DNA of 12,166 nt from Lachnospiraceae bacterium (GTDB taxonomy: Bacteria > Bacillota > Clostridia > Lachnospirales > Lachnospiraceae): contig CAAFXG010000105.1 in assembly GCA_900766925.1 (NCBI GenBank), positions 1 through 12,166 of the forward strand, in the 5' to 3' direction. The position numbers and the translations under genes were made by a program. The notes beneath the pieces were generated by a model, which was not told the origin of the DNA, did not search any database, and saw only the letters and a list, made by a program, of their open reading frames with translations. Each line of letters opens with the position of its first letter. Within the stretch, counting starts at the first letter, position 1. Shown piece by piece: positions 1 through 5,707 of this stretch.

Positions 1-110
1 CATACCACCACCTTCGGTTTGTCGCCATCGCCACATCCAGTCAACATACATGCGGCAATTACGACTACCAAGGCAATCCATCCACAGCAATATTTATTCC
101 ATTTCATCAT
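1..110 (-). CDS. Lipoprotein, 5' end only (partial gene)
   Basis: The first 36 codons of a minus-strand gene that leaves the window at base 1. The product starts MMKWNKYCCGWIALVVVIA and continues into a lipobox, LTGC, at about residues 23-26, followed by GDGDKPKVVV. A short basic N-terminus, a hydrophobic stretch and a lipobox Cys are the classical signal for a lipoprotein cut by signal peptidase II and anchored to a membrane facing the periplasm or cell surface. The start is one of two adjacent ATG codons (108-110 or 105-107). A promoter with the Bacteroidota pattern lies about 45 bases upstream. The mature domain is outside the window, so the function is unknown; a solute-binding lipoprotein is one possibility but cannot be supported here. 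Confidence 0.72.
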   Translation of the reverse strand, partial: MMKWNKYCCGWIALVVVIAACMLTGCGDGDKPKVVV

Positions 111-154
111 TTCGTTCAATATCTTAATACTATTATTATTGCAATAATTCGCTG

Positions 155-184
155 CAAAAATACAAAAAACATTCGTAATAACAA
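155..184 (-). promoter_or_regulatory. Bacteroidota-type promoter for the lipoprotein gene
   Basis: Read on the minus strand, TTG (184-182), a 19-base spacer and TATTTTTG (162-155) match the Bacteroidota primary-sigma pattern TTTG / N19-21 / TAnnTTTG. The downstream bases TATTTTTGCAGCGAAT are also found at the 5337 promoter. The predicted transcription start is near 148, giving a 5' UTR of about 38 bases. It is back to back with the plus-strand promoter at 224-255. Confidence 0.7.
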
Positions 185-223
185 TAATATTATCTATGAA
201 AACAGTAAATAATGAATAATTTA

Positions 224-255
224 TTTGGAGAAATGAGATATTTTCCATATCTTTG
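224..255 (+). promoter_or_regulatory. Bacteroidota-type promoter for the three-GT operon
   Basis: TTTG at 224-227, a 20-base spacer, then TATCTTTG at 248-255. This is a near-ideal Bacteroidota -33/-7 pair. Transcription would begin near 262, downstream of an in-frame ATG at 212. The 212 start therefore cannot be the normal one, and the ATG at 275 is preferred. Confidence 0.78.
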
Positions 256-274
256 CCGAAAAAAATATCATATT

Positions 275-1342
275 ATGGCAAAAATGACAAGGGAAGAATT
301 GGTCAATGCCTTTAAGAATGATAACATACAACTAAGTGTGATCATTCCAGTATATAACACCCAGGAATATTTGGAAAGATGCATCAATGGAGTGCTTGCC
401 AATCAAGCTGTCAACATGGAGATAATACTTGTTGATGATGGTTCCACCGACGCATCCCCATCCCTATGTGACAATTATTCCTCCACTTATCCTTTTATCA
501 CCACTATACATATTCCAAATTCCGGACCTGCTTCTGCCAAAAACAGGGGACTTGACATAGCCAAAGGCAAATATGTAGCGATGATTGACAGTGATGACGA
601 ACCTGCGAGCGACATGTTTGTGCGCATGATAGGCGAAGCCCTGAATAATGATGCCGACATCGTATGCTGCAACTATCTCGAACGCTATGAGAATGGCACA
701 ACCCGCACTTTCAATTATACGCATAAAACTACCGTATTGAACCATTATCAGGGAGTGGAATCTTTTTTGTTGAAGAAAAAGATATACACCCAGTGCTGGA
801 CAAAGATATATAGGCGTAAAATGCTTGAGCAATTCCGATTACGCAATGTTGAAGGATTGAAGACTGACGAAGACTTCATATTTAATATCAGCTGTTTTGT
901 TCATGCCAACAAGACAAGTATTATTGACGAGCCTCTATATATCTATTCAATGAGAGAAACGTCATTATCAAAAGACTATTTCAACAAAGACATAGATGCC
1001 TATATCGACAATCGCCTGTTGCGTTTTGACATAGTGGCGAAGGAACTTCGTTCATTTGCACCGGCAAACCTAAGGCATGCTGTTTTCAACAGATTGTTTT
1101 ATTCTAACGAACTTTTAGGACGCATTGCCCTGTTTCCAAGTCATTATAGGGATAAGCGCACAAAGTGTGTAATCCATTATATGCGCTGTCATATATTATA
1201 TGCATTATCTGTTCATCAGGTGATTGGCTTCAGTCTTTTTGGTTGTCTTATGCTACTTCTTCCCACTTCATTATATATGCGTTATAGATACAGCAAACTT
1301 AAAATCAGAACTTATGGCAAAATACACGATAATTACCATTAA
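275..1342 (+). CDS. Glycosyltransferase family 2 (GT-A)
   Basis: A 355-residue cytoplasmic or membrane-associated glycosyltransferase, first gene of a three-gene operon. The start is set at ATG 275 (MAKMTREEL) because the promoter at 224-255 lies inside the 21-codon extension to ATG 212. The GT2 fold begins at LSVIIPVYN (residues 20-28), followed by DDGSTD (54-59) for nucleotide-sugar binding, the metal-binding DSDD (105-108) and TDED (197-200), where the catalytic base of this family usually lies. A hydrophobic stretch at about 318-337 near the C-terminus may associate with the membrane. The family transfers a sugar from an NDP-sugar to a lipid-linked or growing glycan. Donor and acceptor cannot be read from sequence. 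The gene overlaps the next one by 29 bases, implying coordinated expression. Confidence 0.9.
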   Translation: MAKMTREELVNAFKNDNIQLSVIIPVYNTQEYLERCINGVLANQAVNMEIILVDDGSTDASPSLCDNYSSTYPFITTIHIPNSGPASAKNRGLDIAKGKYVAMIDSDDEPASDMFVRMIGEALNNDADIVCCNYLERYENGTTRTFNYTHKTTVLNHYQGVESFLLKKKIYTQCWTKIYRRKMLEQFRLRNVEGLKTDEDFIFNISCFVHANKTSIIDEPLYIYSMRETSLSKDYFNKDIDAYIDNRLLRFDIVAKELRSFAPANLRHAVFNRLFYSNELLGRIALFPSHYRDKRTKCVIHYMRCHILYALSVHQVIGFSLFGCLMLLLPTSLYMRYRYSKLKIRTYGKIHDNYH

Positions 1343-2114
1343 TTACAACAATGGAAAGGAACTTCATCACACCATTGAAAGTGTGATAAACCAAAGTTTC
1401 AGGGATGTCGAATACATCATTATTGATGGAGGTTCGACTGATGACAGTGTGGACATTATAAAGCAATATGACGAACATATCGACTTCTGGATTTCAGAGC
1501 GTGACCGTGGTATATATAACGCCATGAACAAAGGCTTGAAGCATGCTCATGGAGAATACGTCAACTTCATGAATTCAGGTGATTCTTTTTATTCTCCACA
1601 TGTCCTTGAAGAGATTGACAGGCAAATCAGTGATGCCGATATCTTGTTCGGAAATGTATGCAATTCAATATCTGGTCATATTTATGGGGGCATACCAGCA
1701 AGTAGTGATGTGACATTTCTGACATTGAAAAAAGAAATTCTTTGTCATCAAGGCACATTCTATCACCGCTCTATATTCGACCGCCATCCATACGACGAAA
1801 GTCTCAAACTGATTGCTGATTGGAAAGTGAATGTCCAAGCCATCATATTCGACAATTGCAAGGCGAAAGTTGTTGATACAATTGTAGCTAATTACGACCT
1901 CACAGGCATGAGCAGTACCCAAAGCCAATTGCATGCCGAAGAACGACGAAAGGTGATGTCGGAACTATTTCCCGAGCGCATACTCAAGGATTATGAGCAT
2001 CTATACACAGTGAACGAAATGCCCATCATAGCACTTCTTCCTCAAATGAAGCAAAGAGGACGAGTGCAGAAGATTATTTATTTATTTGCAAAATATTTAC
2101 TTGAACTGATATGA
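1314..2114 (+). CDS. Glycosyltransferase family 2, WcaE-like
   Basis: A 266-residue GT2 enzyme. The start chosen is ATG 1314, giving MAKYTIITINYNNG; an in-frame earlier start would only add about 30 non-homologous residues buried in the preceding gene. Visible motifs are IDGGSTD (37-43), SERDRGIYNAMNKG (61-74) and NSGD (87-90) in the DXD position. The combination of IDGGSTDxS and ERDxGIYxAMNKG marks the colanic-acid WcaE-like subgroup of GT2, small soluble enzymes common in capsule and exopolysaccharide loci. The gene starts 29 bases inside the upstream GT2 and ends with a 4-base ATGA overlap with the GT4 gene, so the three are probably co-translated. The sugar transferred is unknown. Confidence 0.9.
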   Translation: MAKYTIITINYNNGKELHHTIESVINQSFRDVEYIIIDGGSTDDSVDIIKQYDEHIDFWISERDRGIYNAMNKGLKHAHGEYVNFMNSGDSFYSPHVLEEIDRQISDADILFGNVCNSISGHIYGGIPASSDVTFLTLKKEILCHQGTFYHRSIFDRHPYDESLKLIADWKVNVQAIIFDNCKAKVVDTIVANYDLTGMSSTQSQLHAEERRKVMSELFPERILKDYEHLYTVNEMPIIALLPQMKQRGRVQKIIYLFAKYLLELI

Positions 2115-3268
2115 AAATAGCCATTCTCGCACACGGATATTCAGGTGCCACTTTACCACTGGCAAAACATCTTGCAGATAAAGGACACGAAGTGGATTGC
2201 TACTACCTCTGTTGGCATGGCGCTACACAGATGGAATCTATGGAGTATGGCAGAAAAATGTCAGCACTAAACATTTCTCATACAATTAGTTCCGATAACA
2301 TCCTATACAATTATCTCTCAAGAAAAATATCAGTGAGAATCATTCCTTTGTTCAATCCGAACAATATATTTGGAAAGTATAGAATGATAGCCCAAAATGC
2401 CATTAATAACATTCATGTTAATATTATTGCACATCAAATCGCAAACAGACACTATGATATTGTCAATGTCATTTTATATACCAAGTTTGATTTACATATC
2501 CTTAGACACCTGGTTGGCAATGGAACGACATGCTGTGTTTCCTACCATGAAGTAATGACCGACTTGACTTATGAGTCTTCACTGTTGGATGTTGTAGCTC
2601 AGGCCAATAGCCTTGGCACTCCTATAATAGTTCATTCTCAAAAAACCAAAGAAGACCTGCTACAACATTCCGACGTAAAAGAAAACCGTATCAAAATAAT
2701 TCATTTTGGAATTTTTGAATCTTTTACACAATATGGCGAAGGTAAACTAATGAAGAATATTGGCAGTGATTATCTGCTCTATCTTGGTTTTATCAAACCA
2801 TATAAGGGATTGAAATATCTTTATGAAGCCTCTCAATATCTTTCGCACATCAATAATTTGAAGATAGTAGTTGCTGGTGGTGGTTATGATACTATACTTG
2901 AAGAGATGAAAAAAGACAATCGCTTCACTATTATAAACCGCTTCATTGATAATGCAGAATTGGTGTATTTGATGAAACACAGCAAGGGCATTGTATGTCC
3001 ATACATCGGTGCATCACAAAGTGGTTTGGTGCAAACGGCTATGGTGTTCAACAAACCTGTCATTGCTACGCGTGTGGGGGCATTTTGTGAGATAATTAAG
3101 GAAAACATTAACGGTCATCTTGCAGTACCAGCAAATGCCGTAGAACTTGCAAACAGTATTGAACTACTATATTGCAACAATTTATCCTATGATTTCTCCC
3201 TTCCCGATTTTCTCCAGTGGGACACTATTTCTGAACAATATTTGAATTTATTCCAGACAATAATTTAA
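2111..3268 (+). CDS. Glycosyltransferase family 4 (GT-B)
   Basis: A 385-residue GT-B glycosyltransferase, last gene of the operon, starting in an ATGA overlap with the preceding stop. The N-terminus MKIAILAHGYSGATLPLAKHL is a typical acceptor-side Rossmann start. The C-terminal donor domain contains YLGFIKPYKGLKYL, VVAGGGY and, from residue 297, PYIGASQSGLVQTAMVFNKP, then VIATRVGAFCEII and NGHLAVP. The usual GT4 EX7E pair is absent: aligning on KPVIAT places A301 and T309 where the two glutamates normally sit. The PYxxAxQSG form is, to my knowledge, a recurrent Bacteroidota variant rather than decay, because the rest of the domain is well conserved. It probably adds one sugar of the repeat unit. 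It converges on the glf remnant with 17 bases between them. Confidence 0.9.
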   Translation: MKIAILAHGYSGATLPLAKHLADKGHEVDCYYLCWHGATQMESMEYGRKMSALNISHTISSDNILYNYLSRKISVRIIPLFNPNNIFGKYRMIAQNAINNIHVNIIAHQIANRHYDIVNVILYTKFDLHILRHLVGNGTTCCVSYHEVMTDLTYESSLLDVVAQANSLGTPIIVHSQKTKEDLLQHSDVKENRIKIIHFGIFESFTQYGEGKLMKNIGSDYLLYLGFIKPYKGLKYLYEASQYLSHINNLKIVVAGGGYDTILEEMKKDNRFTIINRFIDNAELVYLMKHSKGIVCPYIGASQSGLVQTAMVFNKPVIATRVGAFCEIIKENINGHLAVPANAVELANSIELLYCNNLSYDFSLPDFLQWDTISEQYLNLFQTII

Positions 3269-3285
3269 TCGTAATCCATTATTAC

Positions 3286-3618
3286 TCACATATTTAATAC
3301 TCGTTCAACAATCGGTGCCATATCATAGTATTTGTATTCGGCCAATCGGCCTCCAAACACGACATCCTCTTCCTTGTCCGCCAATGCTTTGTATCGGGCA
3401 TACAGCTCCATGTTATTGACATCATTCACTGGATAATAAGGCTCAAGGCCCTCATGCCATTCCTGCGGATCATCATATTCCTCATGCTCAAATCTATTGC
3501 CCCCCAAATGCCCACGCTTATCTATCACAAGGCATTTTTTGCCCTGATTTCTAAGTCTGTATGCCATCATTGAACCATAAAGTCCGGCACCAACTATAAG
3601 GTAATCCCATTGATTCAT
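3286..3618 (-). pseudogene. glf: UDP-galactopyranose mutase with internal deletion
   Basis: A 110-codon open frame that joins the two ends of UDP-galactopyranose mutase, a flavoenzyme normally of about 370 residues that interconverts UDP-galactopyranose and UDP-galactofuranose. Residues 1-41 are the FAD-binding N-terminus (WDYLIVGAGLYGS, then CLVIDKRGHLGGN). From about residue 50 the sequence is the family's C-terminus (EPYYPVND, FGGRLAEYKYYDM). The roughly 260 residues between, holding the substrate site and most of the fold, are missing. Reading frame and both termini are kept, so this looks like one in-frame deletion. CCTCATGC occurs at 3450-3457 and again at 3480-3487 around the joint. 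No Bacteroidota promoter is evident upstream. It cannot be an active mutase; a short stable remnant peptide is conceivable but unlikely. Confidence 0.85.
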
Positions 3619-3654
3619 AAATTACATCTTTTTTATTTTTTAGTAAAGCAAGAA

Positions 3655-4140
3655 ATGTTTATGTCAGCATCACGCCCATTCTACAATAGTACAGACATCT
3701 TGGAACTTCGTGCCATAGACATCGACACCTATACAGGTTTCGTGACCTCGTGGATGAATAAGGGAGGAAGAAGCATTAGTTCTGACATAATCAGCAAGGT
3801 GTATCGAACATTCAGGGGAAACACCTATGGCTTGCAGAGGACATTCAACCAAATATATTCTATGACCGCAAGTGGAAGCGTCATTAACGAAGACATAGTT
3901 GTCAAGGCAATCGAGGATGTCATTGACGGCAAGACACCACTGTTCAGCGAGCAACTCTCGCAGATTCCTGACAAGCAAAAACACCTTCTTTATGCTATAG
4001 CCCGCGAAGGAGAAGTAAGCGGAATTACCTCGCATGAGTTTATAGTTCGCCACCATTTGGTCTCTGCCAGTGCCAACCAATATGCTGCTCGGCAATTGAT
4101 TGCATCAGGCATAATCACAAAGCAAAGATTTGAAAATTAA
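3655..4140 (+). pseudogene. AAA-family ATPase, C-terminal remnant
   Basis: An open frame of 161 codons from ATG 3655 (the frame is open back to about 3610). It matches the C-terminal part of the Bacteroidota AAA+ ATP-binding proteins that begin with a Walker A domain and total some 370-390 residues. Recognisable stretches are MSASRPFYNSTDILEL, the sensor/lid segment YRTFRGNTYGLQRTFNQIY and the winged-helix-like end KHLLYAIAREGEVSGI and SASANQYAARQLIASGII. No Walker A or Walker B is present, and the usual terminal strand after the last helix is replaced by TKQRFEN, so both ends are missing. Homology begins at about 3649, only some 30 bases from the 5' end of the glf remnant, which marks a rearrangement joint. 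No ATPase activity is expected. The family assignment is from memory of conserved motifs. Confidence 0.7.
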
Positions 4141-4167
4141 TGAGTAAATACGAAAAAAACTCATTGA
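4137..4167 (+). terminator. Possible hairpin terminator
   Basis: TTAATGAGT (4137-4145) pairs with ACTCATTGA (4159-4167) around a 13-base A-rich loop: a 9-bp stem with one G-U pair. It overlaps the stop of the ATPase remnant and ends just before the -33 element at 4171. There is no long U-tract on the plus strand, so termination is only suggested. Confidence 0.35.
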
Positions 4168-4170
4168 TTA

Positions 4171-4202
4171 TTTGGTAATTAAAAAAAATATATGTATCTT
4201 TG
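4171..4202 (+). promoter_or_regulatory. Bacteroidota-type promoter for the Rpn gene
   Basis: TTTG at 4171-4174, a 20-base spacer, then TATCTTTG at 4195-4202. Predicted transcription start is near 4209, 14 bases before ATG 4223. The -33 element coincides with an in-frame TTG at 4172, ruling that out as the start codon. Confidence 0.75.
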
Positions 4203-4222
4203 CCATCAAAATAAAGCAGAAT

Positions 4223-5143
4223 ATGGACAGTAATAACATTATAAGATTTGACTGGGCAGCCAAAAGGTTGTTAAGAAACAAGGCCAATTATGCAGTATTG
4301 GAAGGTCTTGTTATGGTTTTGTTGGGAGAGAAAATCTCGATAATAGAGATACTTGAAAGCGAGAGCAACCAATCTTCCGCAAGCGACAAATTCAACAGGG
4401 TTGACATAAAGGCGAAAGACAGTAAAGACGACATTATTCTTATTGAGATTCAGCTTACTCGCGAATGGTACTATCTACAGAGAGTATTATATGGAGTTTC
4501 CAAAACCATAACTGAACATATTTCCTTAGGTTCGAAATATGAGGAAGTCAAAAAGATATATTCAATAAACATTCTGTATTTCGACCTTGGCAAAGGCAGT
4601 GACTATCTTTATCACGGCACAACCTCATTTATTGGTGTTCACACCAACGACGAACTTATTGTTCGCAAACGTGACAAGGATGTGATAAGAACGTGTTCAC
4701 CGACAGAGATTTTCCCTGAATATTTTCTAATAAGGGTGAATGAGTTCAACGATGTTGCAAAAACCCCAATAGAAGAGTGGATGGACTTCCTGAAGAACAA
4801 CCATATCAAGGATAATACTGAAACTCCTGGATTGAGAGAAGCAAAAGAACAGCTCCGTGTACTGCAAATGAACGACGAGGAGAGAAAAGCATACGACGAC
4901 TATCTGGACACTATCCGAACACAGGACAGCGTGTTGGACACCTACCGCACCGAAGGACTTCTCGAAGGAAGAATGATTGGACGTGAAGAAGGACGTGAAG
5001 AAGGACGTGAAGAAGGACGCAAAGAAGGAGCTCGGAACAATACCATAGCCATAGCAAAAGAGATGAAAAAAATGGGTCTTGATATAAGTATCATAAAGCA
5101 AGCTACAGGATTGACTGAAGCCGAAATTGATAATTTGTCATAA
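4223..5143 (+). CDS. Rpn-family PD-(D/E)XK nuclease / putative transposase
   Basis: A 306-residue protein of the Rpn family (recombination-promoting nuclease, PD-(D/E)XK transposase family), apparently full length. The start is ATG 4223 (MDSNNIIRFDWAAKRLL), the first start downstream of the promoter. The N-terminal nuclease core shows E27, then D61 in RVDIKAKD, and E75/Q77 in LIEIQL, matching the D...ExQ form of the PD-(D/E)XK site. The middle (about 90-200) is the usual Rpn beta-rich body with SINILYFDLG. The C-terminal third is helical and charged, with a GREE repeat at about 253-268, ending in a small helical motif, ISIIKQATGLTEAEIDNL. Rpn proteins in E. coli are DNA endonucleases linked to RecA-independent recombination and phage defence, and are held in check by small proteins made from their own C-terminal coding region. 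All three catalytic residues are present, so activity is plausible. Confidence 0.88.
   Translation: MDSNNIIRFDWAAKRLLRNKANYAVLEGLVMVLLGEKISIIEILESESNQSSASDKFNRVDIKAKDSKDDIILIEIQLTREWYYLQRVLYGVSKTITEHISLGSKYEEVKKIYSINILYFDLGKGSDYLYHGTTSFIGVHTNDELIVRKRDKDVIRTCSPTEIFPEYFLIRVNEFNDVAKTPIEEWMDFLKNNHIKDNTETPGLREAKEQLRVLQMNDEERKAYDDYLDTIRTQDSVLDTYRTEGLLEGRMIGREEGREEGREEGRKEGARNNTIAIAKEMKKMGLDISIIKQATGLTEAEIDNLS
4979..5026 (+). repeat. 12-bp tandem repeat in the Rpn tail
   Basis: Three exact copies of GGACGTGAAGAA (4979-4990, 4991-5002, 5003-5014) and a degenerate fourth (5015-5026, GGACGCAAAGAA), encoding Gly-Arg-Glu-Glu units. In-frame copy-number change would lengthen or shorten the charged tail without breaking the gene. 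Confidence 0.9.
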
Positions 5144-5149
5144 ACAAAC

Positions 5150-5161
5150 CGATATATATCG
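5150..5161. repeat. Perfect 12-bp palindrome
   Basis: CGATATATATCG, a perfect palindrome 7 bases after the Rpn stop codon. It may be a weak hairpin or a protein-binding site. It is AT-rich and short, so chance is possible. Confidence 0.35.
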
Positions 5162-5210
5162 AGGCGTAGAGATGGTGACGTGCGAAGAGATTGAAGATAA
5201 CGAAATCAAC

Positions 5211-5232
5211 TGAAACACTGAAACAGTGAAAC
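5211..5232 (+). repeat. TGAAAC(A) 8-bp tandem repeats with embedded hairpin
   Basis: TGAAACAC, TGAAACAG and TGAAAC in tandem. Within it CACTG (5216-5220) pairs with CAGTG (5224-5228). The same ACTGAAACACTGAAACA string occurs at 8975-8991, about 90-100 bases upstream of the second copy of the same promoter, so it belongs to a longer diverged duplicated unit. Confidence 0.6.
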
Positions 5233-5296
5233 GTAGCGAATTGTTAATATGACTGATTTTGAGAATATAAGTAGAAAATAATTATGCTATAGATGA

Positions 5297-5558
5297 AAAA
5301 AGTTCAAAAACATTTGGCGGTTTCAACAATTATTGTTATTTTTGCAGCGAATAAGAATATATCACATGGAAACATTAAATATACTGTCCCGGGCTGCAAA
5401 AAGTCCTATATTCAAGAAAGTGTCAGAAATTAGTGACATCAGTGCTCTTTCACAAGATGAGCGCAAAAAATGTGACTATGCTATAAAAGTATGTCGCGAC
5501 AATCTTTGCGTTTATGAAGATGCCGTCGAAAGTGGTTTGAAAGAAGGATTTAAGAAAG
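5297..5558 (+). repeat. Direct repeat, copy 1: promoter plus small Rpn-C gene
   Basis: About 262 bases that reappear at 9052-9327 in the same orientation. Shared blocks include AAAAAGTTCAAAAACATTTG, TTTCAACAATTATTGTTA and TCAAGAAAGTGTCAGAAAT, and there is no length change in the coding part (193 bases from ATG in each). The only length difference is 14 bases in the 5' UTR. The promoter is at least as well conserved as the coding sequence. Confidence 0.85.
5313..5344 (+). promoter_or_regulatory. Bacteroidota-type promoter, cassette copy 1
   Basis: TTTG (5313-5316), a 20-base spacer and TATTTTTG (5337-5344). Transcription is predicted to start near 5351, 15 bases before ATG 5366. Because the small gene overlaps the GtrB-like gene, this promoter should drive both. 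Confidence 0.78.
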
Positions 5559-5707
5559 GAATGAAGAAAGGAATGAAGAAAGGAATAGAGAAATGTGCAA
5601 TGGAAAAAGCACTTTCCATTGCAAAGAAAATGAAAAATTATAATACAGACATATCCTTTATTATCAAGATAACGGGATTGACGACAGAAGAGATAAAAGC
5701 CCTATGA
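5366..5707 (+). CDS. Small protein equal to the C-terminal third of Rpn proteins
   Basis: A 113-residue protein (METLNILSRAAKSPIFKKV...) whose whole length matches only the region after the nuclease core of Rpn-family proteins. It has SPIFKKVSEISDISAL, then DERKKCDYAIKV, a charged GxKKG repeat (about 61-76) and the closing motif ISFIIKITGLTTEEIKAL. The last part mirrors the full-length Rpn at 4223 (ISIIKQATGLTEAEIDNL). It has no catalytic D/ExQ site. ATG 5366 is the first start after the predicted transcription start. It has its own promoter, an intact frame and a 4-base ATGA overlap with the next gene, so it is probably translated and not simple debris. By analogy with E. coli, where C-terminal Rpn small proteins block the nuclease, it might restrain the neighbouring Rpn; this is inference. 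The alternative is an N-terminally truncated remnant kept for its promoter. Confidence 0.72.
   Translation: METLNILSRAAKSPIFKKVSEISDISALSQDERKKCDYAIKVCRDNLCVYEDAVESGLKEGFKKGMKKGMKKGIEKCAMEKALSIAKKMKNYNTDISFIIKITGLTTEEIKAL
5546..5593 (+). repeat. 12-bp tandem repeat in the small Rpn-C gene
   Basis: Four 12-bp units: GGATTTAAGAAA, GGAATGAAGAAA twice (5558-5581) and GGAATAGAGAAA. They encode GFKK, GMKK, GMKK, GIEK. The four-residue Gly-x-charged-charged period is the same as in the full-length Rpn (GREE), although base and residue content differ. Confidence 0.85.

Noticed and set aside
464..832. Minus-strand open frames inside the first GT2 gene
   Set aside because: Antisense shadows of a gene with clear GT2 motifs; no promoter and no recognisable protein features.
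3670..4095. 141-codon minus-strand frame opposite the AAA ATPase remnant
   Set aside because: The plus frame has family-specific motifs; the minus frame has none.
4727..5101. Minus-strand frame with a FFTSFFTSFFTS repeat
   Set aside because: It is the antisense reading of the GREE-coding 12-bp repeat in the Rpn gene.
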